Assembly (NCBI GenBank): GCA_963798865.1
Contig: CAWCVZ010000014.1
Span: 1 to 64,000, forward strand
Source: RBG-16-34-14 sp963798865
Lineage (GTDB): Bacteria > Bacteroidota > Ignavibacteria > Ignavibacteriales > Ignavibacteriaceae
Direction of reading: 5' to 3'
DNA length: 64,000 bases
The translations under genes and the position numbers were made by a program. The notes under the pieces are model-generated. The model did no database searches, was not told the origin of the DNA, and saw only the letters and a program-made list of their open reading frames with translations. This document shows positions 55,857 to 64,000 of the stretch, one piece after another. How positions within the stretch are numbered: the first letter of the stretch is position 1; each line of letters starts with the position of its first letter.

Positions 55857-55883
55857 AAACCTGCCTGCAGGTAGAGCAGGTTT
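55857..55883. repeat. Hairpin between VOC and DUF4256 genes
   Basis: AAACCTGC (55857-55864) pairs with GCAGGTTT (55876-55883), with an inner CTGCAG palindrome. It lies between the DUF4256 stop and the VOC start on the minus strand and may act as a weak terminator. Confidence 0.5.
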
Positions 55884-55908
55884 AACTGTCAGTACAATAT
55901 TCAAACTC

Positions 55909-56469
55909 TTAGCGAGCCCGGAATCCCCTGGCGGCATAGTAAGATTCTGCACCGTTATGATATACAAAGACAGTATTATAACGACGATCACAAAACAGGG
56001 CACCACCAAGTTTTCTAATATCAGGAGGTGTTTTTATCCAGCTCGATGTTTTCGTATCGAAGATTCCAAGTTTCTGCAGTTCCCGATATTGTTCTTCTGT
56101 CAAAATCTCAATGCCTATGGCAGCAGCCATATCAGTAGCGTTGTTTTGCGGTTTATTTTCTTTCCTTGACTCCAGTGCTTCGCGGTCATAACAAAGACTT
56201 CTGCGACCTTTAGGACTTTCCTCTGAACAATCATAAAAAATATATTCGCCGGTCTTTTTATCATAACCTACAACATCCGGTTCACCGCCGGTTCTCTCCA
56301 TTTCATTTAGTGACCACAGTTTTTCAGTCTTAGCCTTCAGCCTTGCCTGTACTTTAACCCATTCAAGACCTTTATGTCGGTTCATGTTTTTCTCAAAACG
56401 GGTTTTCAATGTGCTGAGTAGTTCTTCAACTTGTTTTGGTGACATCTCATTTTTGTTTCTCTTTGTCAT
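55909..56469 (-). CDS. DUF4256-family protein
   Basis: A 186-residue protein matching the uncharacterised DUF4256 family: VEELLSTLKTRFEKNMNRHK, NEMERTGGEPDVVGYDKKTG, YIFYDCSEESPKGRRSLCYD, and the C-terminal GGALFCDRRYNTVFVYHNGA with ESYYAARGFRA. No signal peptide or membrane helix. Function unknown; the family is scattered among bacteria, which fits a mobile gene. Confidence 0.85.
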   Translation of the reverse strand: MTKRNKNEMSPKQVEELLSTLKTRFEKNMNRHKGLEWVKVQARLKAKTEKLWSLNEMERTGGEPDVVGYDKKTGEYIFYDCSEESPKGRRSLCYDREALESRKENKPQNNATDMAAAIGIEILTEEQYRELQKLGIFDTKTSSWIKTPPDIRKLGGALFCDRRYNTVFVYHNGAESYYAARGFRAR

Positions 56470-56510
56470 AACCTATTACTTTGATTTGTTAAAAATGTAA
56501 CTTGCAATTA

Positions 56511-56574
56511 GTTAGGTGCCACGTAAGACGCAAAACCGGTGTTAGCAGATGCCTTTATAGGCTTCTTGTTAGTC
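56511..56574 (-). repeat. GCTAAC/GTTAGC repeat, copy B (after DUF1877-like gene)
   Basis: Overlapping the stop codon of the DUF1877-like gene on the minus strand: CTAACA, 20 bases containing a GCCT/AGGC mini-hairpin, GCTAACACCGGTT, then 14 bases further GGCACCTAAC. The plus-strand GTTAGCAGATGCC (56541-56553) is an inverted match to copy C (11 of 13 bases), so the gene between is flanked by inverted repeats. Confidence 0.7.
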
Positions 56575-57165
56575 AATTTTTTTAAACAATAGAAGATCTT
56601 CGCCCTCATTGGCCCTTTCAAAGATTTTTTTTATTTTTTCAAAAGTGTCATTCAAAACTTCCATATTCTCCGGATTAGTCAACTTATATATACCTATTTC
56701 TTTCATTTTAGAATAATCAAAATGAGGTTTTAAATCTGAAAAGCTAATTGGTGAAAATAGACTAATGATATTATGAATTTGATTTTTATTAAATAGTCGC
56801 AAAAGCACACCTTCTCCGTCAGTAATCGAGCCTGAAATTTTATTACCACCATTCCATATAATATTACTTTCTGCTTCAATTTGGTTTGCTTTTTGAAATT
56901 CATTTATCAGGTAATCTAAGGTAGATGAACATCTATATAAATCATAGAAAATATCAGACTCAGTAAAATTGAAATATTTTTTTAAATTTTGCACGTCATT
57001 TTTTAGTTGAATGATAGTTTCATTCCCAAAATCGGTAAACTCTTTCTCTTGAAGGATTGTAGGAATAAAAGAAACCCACTCTGCATATTCAAAATTATTT
57101 TTTGCTTTTTGAAAAATTGTTTCTATTTGTTTCGGAACAATACACAATGTTAAATCTAATGCCAT
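56569..57165 (-). CDS. Hypothetical protein, probable DUF1877-like
   Basis: A 198-residue cytoplasmic protein without signal or membrane segment. The order of elements (MALDLTLCIVPKQIETI; a mid-helix DLYRCSSTLDYLINEF; GVLLRLFNKNQIHNIISLFS; HFDYSKMKEIGIYKL) resembles DUF1877 proteins, in which a pocket-forming helix bundle ends in a D-x-x-x-M-x-x-x-x-IY motif. The match is by eye and moderate. No function is known. Its ends lie within GCTAAC repeats B and C, so it looks like a one-gene cassette. Confidence 0.6.
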   Translation of the reverse strand: MALDLTLCIVPKQIETIFQKAKNNFEYAEWVSFIPTILQEKEFTDFGNETIIQLKNDVQNLKKYFNFTESDIFYDLYRCSSTLDYLINEFQKANQIEAESNIIWNGGNKISGSITDGEGVLLRLFNKNQIHNIISLFSPISFSDLKPHFDYSKMKEIGIYKLTNPENMEVLNDTFEKIKKIFERANEGEDLLLFKKID

Positions 57166-57175
57166 TTATCTATGA

Positions 57176-57188
57176 GGTTTCTGCTAAC
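57176..57188 (-). repeat. GCTAAC repeat, copy C (upstream of DUF1877-like gene)
   Basis: GGTTTCTGCTAAC on the plus strand, 11 bases upstream of the gene start on the minus strand. Its reverse complement GTTAGCAGAAACC matches GTTAGCAGATGCC in copy B. Confidence 0.6.
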
Positions 57189-57476
57189 AAAATTCTTTAC
57201 GCAATATTGAATGTATCCAATTAAATCCTGAGATAAAAACGAAGATCATTTAAATTTTGGATTGAATATACCAAAGTATTTTAAAATTTAAAATAATTTA
57301 TGGCAAAACTGTTTTTAGAGATATGGGTGTTGAGCAATTAATTCTTGTTGAACCCCTAAGGGGTTCTTTTATATGAGGTTGGATTTTAATTTTACAAACA
57401 TCATTGAGGTACTAAAGAAGTAATAATCAAAAATGGATTTGGTGACCATCGTACTTTCTTTTTAAAAGTTTTCAAT
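57189..57476 (+). other. Gene-free stretch with second ATPase relic and a hairpin
   Basis: No coding region is supported here. Bases 57309-57330 match 20 of 22 bases of the P-type ATPase at 45784-45805 (the AVFADMGV codons), so this is probably another decayed fragment. GAACCCC-TAA-GGGGTTC followed by TTTT (57350-57370) forms a short terminator-like hairpin with a core similar to the palindromes at 46.0 kb. Confidence 0.5.
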
Positions 57477-57501
57477 AAAAAAGCTGTCATTTCTGAACAG
57501 C
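57477..57501 (-). terminator. Probable terminator of nrdJ
   Basis: On the minus strand GCTGTTCA, loop GAAA, TGACAGC (one bulged T) is followed by a run of six T. It lies 38 bases after the nrdJ stop. Confidence 0.7.
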
Positions 57502-57538
57502 CTTATTTTAATTTTAATTTGCTATTCAGATTATTAAT

Positions 57539-60500
57539 CTAACTACATCCAGAAGTGGAGCCGCATGTCATACATTTTAAACAGGTACCGTTTCTTACCA
57601 TTGTTAAGCTTTGGCATTCTGAGCAGATATCTCCGGTGTAACCCTGTTCAATCGCCTGCTTTATTTTATTTGTCTGACCATTGCCTTCATCTTTAAAGAA
57701 TGAAGTGGATAGATTTGCATTGTATGACCTGGATTTTTCTTTGTCTTTATCAAGGACAACCAGTCGTTCGCTTATTATTTCTTCACTTTCAAATTCAGGT
57801 TCAACAATTTTCCTGACAATATTAGGAGAAGCTTTAGTCGTAATTTCACCCGGTTCTACATGTGCAAGATCATATCTTCCGAGATATGTAACAGCAAGCT
57901 CACGGAATATATAATCAATTACAGAAGTAGCCATTTTTATTTTTTCATTTCCGGTTACAATACCGCTTGGTTCAAAACGGGTGAACACAAATGCGTCAAT
58001 AAATTCTTCAAGAGGTACACCGTGCTGCAATCCTAATGAAATAGAAATTGCAAAGCAGTTTAACAAGCTTCTGAATGCTGCACCTTCACGGTGCATATCA
58101 ATAAAAATTTCACCAAGCTGTCCGTTATCATATTCACCTGTTCTTATATAAACAGACTGTCCGTTTATTTTAGCTTTCTGTGTAAAGCCGGAACGTCTGT
58201 CGGGGAGCCTTCTTCTTTTAGCAATGTAACGGTGAATAATTCTCTCAGCAACTTTTATAATATCATTCTTATCCTTATCCTCAAGCAGAGCTTCAAGCTC
58301 CTCTTCACTTATTGAATTAAGAGGTTGTGAAAGTTTTGAGCCATCCCGGTAAAGAGCATTTGCTTTTATTCCAAGTTTCCATGAGAGCATATAAGCTTCT
58401 TTAATATCTTCCACGCTTGCCTGGTTCGGAAGATTAATTGTTTTAGAGATTGCCCCTGAAATAAACGGCTGAGCTGCTGCCATCATTTTTATATGTGCAT
58501 TTGAACGGATAAATCTTGTCCCTTTCTTACCGCATTTATTTGCACAATCAAAAACGGGATAATGTTCATGCTTAAGAAATGGAGCTCCTTCAATTGTCAT
58601 AGTTCCGCATACATAATCATTTGCCGAAGCAATTTCCTGCTTGGAAAATCCTAAAACTGTTAGAAGATTGGATGAAGCAGAATCAATCTCATCCTCATCT
58701 AACTTTAATTTATTAACCAGGAAATCTCTGCCGACGGTAAACTTGTTTAAAGCAAAGCTTAAATCAAAAACTGTCGGAAGCATTTTTTCAATTTTATCTA
58801 AGATATCATCTGTGAATCCCTTCGCTTTCAGAGATTCATGATTGATATAAGGACATCCTGTAAGTGTTCCGGAACCCTTTGCATATTTTACAATTTCATT
58901 TATCTGATCTTTATTATATCCAAGTCTTTCAAGAGCGGGTGGTATGGATTGATTGATAATTTTGAAATATCCTCCGCCAGCCAGCTTTTTAAATTTTACT
59001 AAAGCATAATCAGGTTCAACACCGGTTGTATCGCAATCCATTACAAGACCAATTGTACCAGTTGGAGCAATTACGGTAACCTGTGCATTTCTAAACCCAT
59101 ATTGATTTCCAAGCTCAAGTGCTAAATCAGCATCTTCACGTGCAGCTTTTAGTAAATCAGAAGGACAATGCTTTGGATCAATTCCTACTGGATAAATAGA
59201 TAAACCTTCATATTCCTCACTCGGAACATTATAAGCTGCTCTCCTGTGATTTCTGATTACACGAAGCATATTCTCTTTATTCTTTTCATATTTTGGAAAA
59301 GCGCCAAGATCTTTAGCCATCTCAGCAGAAGCAGCATAAGATGACATATGCATAATTGCAGTTAAAGCACCGCAGATTGCAAAAGCTTCCGGGCTGTCAT
59401 AAGGAATTCCCTGCAGCATAAGTAAAGAACCGAGGTTTGCATATCCTAAACCCAAAGTTCTGAACTCATAACTTAACTGTGCAATTTGCTTACTTGGGAA
59501 TTGAGCCATCAATACACTTATCTCAAGAACTATAGTCCAGATTTTTACAGCATGACGGTAAGCATCTATATTAAATTCCCGGGTTTGATTATCATAAAAT
59601 TTAACTAAGTTCAATGAGGCGAGATTGCAAGCGGTATCATCAAGAAACATATACTCGCTGCATGGGTTTGATGCTTTAATTGGTCCATCATTAATACAAG
59701 TATGCCATTCATTAATTGTTGTATGATATTGAATACCAGGATCGGCACAAGACCATGCTGCATAAGAAATCTGTTCAAATAAATCTCTTGCAGGAATTGT
59801 TTTACACGGTTTAGGTTTTCTCCCTTCTTTTTCTGCTTTCTTCTTTTCAACTCTCCAATATAAATTCCATTCTCTGTCGTTAATAACTGCTTCCATAAAC
59901 TCATTTGTTACGCGAATGGAATTGTTTGAATTTTGTCCCGATACTGTTGCGTAAGCATCAGAATTCCAGTCAACATCGTAAACAGGAAATTCAATTGAGC
60001 GAAAACCTAATTTAGCAAGCTGAATTACTCTTTCTATATAATTATTAGGGATGTTAACTTTTCTTGCTTCAATTACAGCATGCTTTAACTTCATATTTAA
60101 TTTTTTATTGAATCTGTCATTTTCAGGATGCTCATCATAGCAGGCTTTCATAATAGCATTTAAATGAAGATTGCAAAGTTTTGAACCGGTAACCACAGCT
60201 GCGACTTTCTGCTCTTCAGTAACTTTCCAATTAATATATTCTTCAATATCCGGATGATCCATATCGAGTGTAACCATTTTAGCAGCACGTCTGGTTGTAC
60301 CGCCGGATTTAATTGCACCGGCTGAACGATCTCCTATCTTTAAAAAAGACATTAAGCCAGATGACTTGCCGCCACCGCTAAGAGGTTCATTCACTCCTCT
60401 TATATCAGAAAAGTTTGAACCTGTACCGGAGCCATATTTAAATAATCTTGCTTCGCGAACCCACAAATCCATAATCCCGCCTTCATTAACAAGGTCGTCT

Positions 60501-61114
60501 TTAACAGATTGAATAAAGCATGCATGCGGCTGAGGATGTGTGTAAGCATCGTTTGAGGCAGTTAATTCGCCGGTTTTATAATCAACATAATAGTGCCCCT
60601 GAGAAGGTCCAGAAATTCCATACGCCCAGTTTAATCCGGTATTAAACCATTGCGGGCTGTTCGGTGCAGACATTTGATTAGCAAGCATAAACATAAGCTC
60701 ATCATAAAAAGCCTTTGCATCTTCTTCTGTGCTGAAATAATCTGCCTGCCAGCCCCAATATGTCCAGCATCCTGCAAGACGATGAAATACCTGCCGTGAA
60801 TCCGTTTCAGAAGAATATCTTTCTTTTTCAGAAAGCTGTTCTAATTTTTCAGAATCAGCTTTGGAAACCTGAAGCCAGGAAGGAACTCCCTTCTCTCTAA
60901 CTCTTTTTAATAATTTTGGTACGCCGGCTTTCCTGAAATATTTTTGTGCAATAATATCCGTTGCAACCTGCGACCATGATTTTGGAACGAAAACATCTTC
61001 CATCCTGAAAACAACTGTACCGTCAGGATTTTTTATTTCCGATGTTCTCTTTACAAATTCAATTGATGCTAAAGGATCTTTCCCCGCTTCGGTAAAAAAT
61101 CTTTTTATTTCCAT
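57539..61114 (-). CDS. nrdJ: Adenosylcobalamin-dependent ribonucleotide reductase (class II)
   Basis: A 1191-residue enzyme making deoxyribonucleotides without oxygen, using vitamin B12. Landmarks are the redox Cys in HPHACFIQSV, the specificity-site region GSGTGSNFSDIRGVNEPLSG, the active-site NPCSEY with Cys485 and its Glu, and CGTMTIEGAPFLKHEHYPVF. The C-terminal tail carries two CxxC pairs plus CGSTSGC, the zinc-finger-like end typical of long NrdJ. ATG start with AACTCC-type (GGAGTT on the coding strand) ribosome site. No cobalamin riboswitch is recognisable upstream. Confidence 0.94.
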   Translation of the reverse strand: MEIKRFFTEAGKDPLASIEFVKRTSEIKNPDGTVVFRMEDVFVPKSWSQVATDIIAQKYFRKAGVPKLLKRVREKGVPSWLQVSKADSEKLEQLSEKERYSSETDSRQVFHRLAGCWTYWGWQADYFSTEEDAKAFYDELMFMLANQMSAPNSPQWFNTGLNWAYGISGPSQGHYYVDYKTGELTASNDAYTHPQPHACFIQSVKDDLVNEGGIMDLWVREARLFKYGSGTGSNFSDIRGVNEPLSGGGKSSGLMSFLKIGDRSAGAIKSGGTTRRAAKMVTLDMDHPDIEEYINWKVTEEQKVAAVVTGSKLCNLHLNAIMKACYDEHPENDRFNKKLNMKLKHAVIEARKVNIPNNYIERVIQLAKLGFRSIEFPVYDVDWNSDAYATVSGQNSNNSIRVTNEFMEAVINDREWNLYWRVEKKKAEKEGRKPKPCKTIPARDLFEQISYAAWSCADPGIQYHTTINEWHTCINDGPIKASNPCSEYMFLDDTACNLASLNLVKFYDNQTREFNIDAYRHAVKIWTIVLEISVLMAQFPSKQIAQLSYEFRTLGLGYANLGSLLMLQGIPYDSPEAFAICGALTAIMHMSSYAASAEMAKDLGAFPKYEKNKENMLRVIRNHRRAAYNVPSEEYEGLSIYPVGIDPKHCPSDLLKAAREDADLALELGNQYGFRNAQVTVIAPTGTIGLVMDCDTTGVEPDYALVKFKKLAGGGYFKIINQSIPPALERLGYNKDQINEIVKYAKGSGTLTGCPYINHESLKAKGFTDDILDKIEKMLPTVFDLSFALNKFTVGRDFLVNKLKLDEDEIDSASSNLLTVLGFSKQEIASANDYVCGTMTIEGAPFLKHEHYPVFDCANKCGKKGTRFIRSNAHIKMMAAAQPFISGAISKTINLPNQASVEDIKEAYMLSWKLGIKANALYRDGSKLSQPLNSISEEELEALLEDKDKNDIIKVAERIIHRYIAKRRRLPDRRSGFTQKAKINGQSVYIRTGEYDNGQLGEIFIDMHREGAAFRSLLNCFAISISLGLQHGVPLEEFIDAFVFTRFEPSGIVTGNEKIKMATSVIDYIFRELAVTYLGRYDLAHVEPGEITTKASPNIVRKIVEPEFESEEIISERLVVLDKDKEKSRSYNANLSTSFFKDEGNGQTNKIKQAIEQGYTGDICSECQSLTMVRNGTCLKCMTCGSTSGCS

Positions 61115-61553
61115 TGGTAACTCCGTAACCTTTAGAATTTTTATTGTGACCGTTAACTAAAATTTCTTTTTTGATTGCTGCAAGAAGAAGATGATCGTGG
61201 GATTTATTTTTATTCATTAATAAAATTTGAACAATTAAGTTTTTAGATTTGCTGAACTCGTTCACAAACTAATAAAAAAAATGAATTAAAAAAACTTTGT
61301 AAAAGAAAATTTGAAAATTTTTTTTTGTAAGTGAAGAAGCGATGTAAAATTGAAAATATTTTTTGAAAGATTCAAATTAAATCTTTCATCTGGATAAAAA
61401 ATTTTCTGGTTACAGTGAATTTTATGTAAGATTAATTGAACGTGATTTTCATTAACTTAACATATATAATTTCCGTTTATGTAATTCACTTCATTAATGA
61501 AGAAAAATGAGGTTATTTTTCAATTCAGAAATTTAAAATTGTGAAAGATTGAT
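61115..61553. other. Divergent intergenic region between nrdJ and the ABC exporter
   Basis: A very AT-rich gap of 439 bases between genes pointing away from each other, so both promoters should be here. I see no gene I can support. A minus-strand reading frame (61265-61059) runs into nrdJ out of frame and shows no family signature. No cobalamin riboswitch core, tRNA or strong inverted repeat is evident. Confidence 0.5.
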
Positions 61554-62471
61554 TTGGTTGAACAAATTATAGAAGTTAAAAACCTGTCAAAACAGTTTAA
61601 AGAAGTTAAAGCTGTTAATAATCTTAACCTGAATGTTTTTAAAGGTGATGTTTTTGGTTTTCTTGGACCAAACGGCGCCGGCAAAAGTACAACTATAAGA
61701 ATGCTTCTTTCTTTGATTGCTCCGAATGAAGGCGATATAAAAATTTTTGGAAAAGCTTTAAACGAAAATAGAAATGAAATCCTTAGAAAGATTGGCGCAA
61801 TTGTAGAAAAGCCTGATTTTTATGGTTATTTATCGGCTTATAAAAACCTTGAAATTCTTGGCAAATTCTCAGGAATTAACCCCGATAAAAATAAAATAAT
61901 GGAAATTCTTGAGCTTGTTGGACTTGAGAAAAGATATAAAAGTAAGGTAAAAACTTTTTCTCACGGAATGAAACAAAGACTTGGAATTGCACAGGCTCTT
62001 CTTCACGATCCTGATCTTATTATCCTTGATGAACCAACCACAGGTTTGGATCCGCAAGGTATGAAGGAAATAAGGGAATTGATTCTTTTCCTTAGTAAAG
62101 AAAAGAATAAAACAATTTTCCTTTCATCGCACATTCTTTATGAAGTTGAATTGGTTGCCAACAGAATGATAATTCTTAACAAGGGAAAAACACAAGTTGA
62201 AGGTTATGTTGAAGATCTTTTAAATGCAAATGAATTGAAAGTAACTTTCAGAGTTGGAGATAAAGAAAAAACATTAAATCTTATTAAAGAAAATAAATGG
62301 ATTAGTAAAATGGAGTCTCAAATTGAAGACAGATTTATTTTCGTTCTTTCACCTGAAGAAATTCCTTTATTAAACAAAACTTTAGTTGAAAATAATATTC
62401 CTGTTAATGCTGTTGTTCCATTGCGTTCACTTGAAGAATATTTTTTGAAACTTACTGAAAAAGAATCCTGA
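61554..62471 (+). CDS. ABC transporter ATPase (ABC-2 / CcmA type)
   Basis: A 305-residue ATPase. Walker A GPNGAGKST, Q-loop GAIVEKPDFYGYLSAYKN, signature FSHGMKQRLGIAQALLHDPD, Walker B LIILDEPTTGLDPQGM, H-loop LSSHILYEVE. The C-terminal 80 residues form a domain typical of NatA/bacitracin-type exporters. TTG start (VEQIIEVKNLSKQFKEV follows). Its stop overlaps the permease ATG by one base. Confidence 0.92.
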   Translation: MVEQIIEVKNLSKQFKEVKAVNNLNLNVFKGDVFGFLGPNGAGKSTTIRMLLSLIAPNEGDIKIFGKALNENRNEILRKIGAIVEKPDFYGYLSAYKNLEILGKFSGINPDKNKIMEILELVGLEKRYKSKVKTFSHGMKQRLGIAQALLHDPDLIILDEPTTGLDPQGMKEIRELILFLSKEKNKTIFLSSHILYEVELVANRMIILNKGKTQVEGYVEDLLNANELKVTFRVGDKEKTLNLIKENKWISKMESQIEDRFIFVLSPEEIPLLNKTLVENNIPVNAVVPLRSLEEYFLKLTEKES

Positions 62472-63310
62472 TGATTAAAATCATTAATATTGAATTGTAT
62501 AAAATCTTCAGGAAATGGCGGACTTATATTGGTTTTATTGCAATCGCTGTTCTTATTCCTATAATTCAAATAGCAATGCTGATTGAAGGTGAAAAATCTC
62601 TCGATTTTATGACAAGAAATCTTCAGCAGTCTTTTATTTTTGTTGGTAACCTGTTAAACGGATATTTAATCTCATATATAATTCTCAATGCACTTACAAT
62701 ACATATTCCATTTTTAGTTACACTTGTTGCTGGAGATTTATTAGCTGGTGAAGCAACGGCGGGAACTTATAGATTATTATTGACAAGACCTGTTTCCAGG
62801 GTGAAACTTGTTACGTCAAAATTTTTAGCGGGAATAATTTATACAACTCTGTTGGTTTTATGGCTTTCAGTTCTTAGTCTTGGTTTGGGCATATTAATTT
62901 TTAGTGTTGGTGAGCTTATTGTAATAAAACCGGCTACGGTTATAATTTTTGCAAGGGGTGATGTTTTCTGGAGATTTCTGCTTGCGTATGGTTTTGCAGT
63001 TCTCAGTATGTCTGTTGTTGCGTCCCTGGCTTTTCTATTTTCTTCTCTGGTGGAAAATTCTATTGGTCCCATTATTTCAACTATGGCAGTGATAATAGTT
63101 TTTGTAATTGTTTCGGCAATCGAGATAAATCTTTTCCAGAATATAAAACCATACCTCTTTACAAATTATATGTTAAGTTGGAGATTATTTTTTGATGATC
63201 CTGTTGATTTTGGGGAAATCGCAAAATCAGTCGGGATATTGGTTGGTCATATTTTTATCTTTTTCGGATTGGCTTTATTTATCTTTAAAAGAAAAGATAT
63301 ACTTACATAA
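62471..63310 (+). CDS. ABC-2-type permease
   Basis: A 279-residue membrane protein with six predicted helices. It starts with the elbow helix MIKIINIELYKIFRKWRTYI, then GFIAIAVLIPIIQIAML, with the family motif LAGEATAGTYRLLLTRPVSR and VKLVTSKF after the second helix. It forms a homodimeric channel with the preceding ATPase. Substrate unknown; antibiotic, lipid and Na+ exporters share this layout. Confidence 0.9.
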   Translation: MIKIINIELYKIFRKWRTYIGFIAIAVLIPIIQIAMLIEGEKSLDFMTRNLQQSFIFVGNLLNGYLISYIILNALTIHIPFLVTLVAGDLLAGEATAGTYRLLLTRPVSRVKLVTSKFLAGIIYTTLLVLWLSVLSLGLGILIFSVGELIVIKPATVIIFARGDVFWRFLLAYGFAVLSMSVVASLAFLFSSLVENSIGPIISTMAVIIVFVIVSAIEINLFQNIKPYLFTNYMLSWRLFFDDPVDFGEIAKSVGILVGHIFIFFGLALFIFKRKDILT

Positions 63311-63326
63311 ATTCAAGTGTAAGTTC

Positions 63327-63382
63327 TCAGCCAAAGGCTGATCCGTCTCTTTAGTAAAGTTCTCCGTAGGAGTCCTTCGGAC
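63327..63382. repeat. String of four short palindromes
   Basis: Within 56 bases lie TCAGCC-AAA-GGCTGA (63327-63341), CTTTA-G-TAAAG (63349-63359), CTCC-GTA-GGAG (63362-63372) and GTCC-TTC-GGAC (63372-63382). All are perfect short inverted repeats with loops of 1-3 bases. They fill the gap between the ABC permease and the LolA-like gene. No T-run follows. Confidence 0.7.
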
Positions 63383-63469
63383 AAGAGCGAGTTCAAGAAG
63401 CATGATTGCAACGGAACATTCAATTATGTTTTTAGTATTAATATCCGAATTTTGATATAGGAACAAAAA

Positions 63470-64000
63470 ATGAAAATGTTAATCATTTTGGTAGCGCTCG
63501 GTTTTTGTATTTCATTCCCTCAAAAAAAAGATCCTCAGAAAATTCTTGATGAAGTAAAAGATAATTTTGCAAAAGTTGAAGATTATGTTGTTGATGTAAA
63601 TATTAAGGTGAATGTTGATTTCCTAAAAGTTCCTGAAACAAACGCCAAAATTTATTTTAAGCAGCCGAATAAAATTCATCTTGAATCAGAAGGATTTGCT
63701 TTACTGCCAAAAGAAGGAATGGATTTTTCGCCGTTGGGCTTGCTAAAAAATGAGTACACTGCAATTTACCAGAGAGTAGATACTATAGATGGTTTCCAAA
63801 CTGATGTTATAAAAGTAATCCCATTATCTGATGAAAGTAATGTAATTCTTACAACTCTCTGGGTTGATGATTCAAGGGACATTATACGTAGAGTGGAATC
63901 CACGCCTAAAATTGGCGGCACTTTTTCTATAGAGTTGAAATATGATAATGCAAAAACAAATCTTCCTCTTCCTTCAGCAATGGTTTTTACTTTTAATGTT
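63470..64000 (+). CDS. Outer-membrane lipoprotein carrier LolA-like protein, 3' truncated
   Basis: The ATG at 63470 follows ATAGGAAC, and the frame stays open for 177 codons to the window end. A short signal peptide (MKMLIILVALGFCISFP) is followed by QKILDEVKDNFAKVEDYVVD, VNVDFLKVPETNAKIYFKQP, NKIHLESEGFALLPKEGMDF and LTTLWVDDSRDIIRRVEST. This is the layout of LolA/LolB-like or MucB-like periplasmic lipid-binding proteins. The C-terminus is outside the window, so the exact subfamily is open. Confidence 0.75.
   Translation, partial: MKMLIILVALGFCISFPQKKDPQKILDEVKDNFAKVEDYVVDVNIKVNVDFLKVPETNAKIYFKQPNKIHLESEGFALLPKEGMDFSPLGLLKNEYTAIYQRVDTIDGFQTDVIKVIPLSDESNVILTTLWVDDSRDIIRRVESTPKIGGTFSIELKYDNAKTNLPLPSAMVFTFNV

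Noticed and set aside
55300..57400. Standard integron with attC sites
   Set aside because: The AAC and GTT boxes do not fully match RYYYAAC/GTTRRRY and no integrase gene is present in the window; only a cassette-like reading is supported.
61059..61265. Small minus-strand reading frame upstream of nrdJ
   Set aside because: It overlaps the nrdJ start out of frame, has no recognisable ribosome site or family signature, and is likely chance.
61115..61300. Cobalamin riboswitch upstream of B12-dependent nrdJ
   Set aside because: I looked for the B12-box and conserved core on the minus strand and found only AT-rich sequence with no supporting helices.

Overview
The window joins DNA of two unrelated bacteria. 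Positions 1 to about 11.2 kb are GC-rich and carry an enterobacterial cluster that matches, gene for gene, the E. coli ycj locus. From about 11.2 kb to the end the DNA is AT-rich and reads as one continuous stretch of a Bacteroidota/Chlorobiota-type chromosome, most likely Ignavibacteria-like by gene content and promoter style. The switch falls inside ycjN on one side and inside rpoB on the other. Both genes are cut mid-reading-frame at about 11200-11224, so I read it as an assembly or cloning chimera rather than natural transfer.

Left block (1-11.2 kb): the end of a LacI-type regulator (ycjW) converges on a minus-strand operon. The operon runs ycjN (binding protein, cut by the junction), ycjO and ycjP (permeases), ycjQ, ycjR and ycjS (dehydrogenase, epimerase, dehydrogenase), ycjT (GH65 phosphorylase), ycjU (beta-phosphoglucomutase), ycjV (ABC ATPase) and ompG (porin). 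Together they import an oligosaccharide or glucoside, adjust sugar stereochemistry through 3-keto intermediates, split the glycoside with phosphate and feed glucose 6-phosphate to glycolysis.

Middle block (11.2-37.8 kb): rpoB (5' truncated), rpoC, then the str, S10, spc and alpha ribosomal operons in one run through rplQ, closed by a strong terminator. A tRNA-Gln gene lies inside the run between rplR and rpsE. fusA has two single-base frameshifts and tuf one. Because these genes are essential, the frameshifts point to sequencing indels, and the same error type probably explains the broken ycjR and the broken PepSY-like gene.

Right block (37.8-64 kb): ysxC, a GAF/degenerate-GGDEF membrane protein, deoB, two tandem EutN/CcmL microcompartment vertex proteins, the primary sigma factor and an NlpC/P60 lipoprotein. 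A metal or toxic-compound efflux region follows: a CPC-type P-ATPase, an OmpR/HisK pair, a PepSY-like protein, a TolC-like channel, a very short adaptor, an RND pump and a beta-propeller protein. Next comes a small accessory island (55.3-57.4 kb) of three unrelated minus-strand genes flanked by related GCTAAC/GTTAGC repeats and by relics of a second P-ATPase 3' end. The window ends with B12-dependent ribonucleotide reductase, an ABC-2 exporter pair, a string of four tiny palindromes and the start of a LolA-like protein.

Most worth a second look: the GCTAAC-bounded cassette-like island, the paired vertex proteins with no shell hexamer gene nearby, the tRNA inside the spc operon, the RND adaptor that lacks room for a coiled-coil hairpin, and the chimeric junction.
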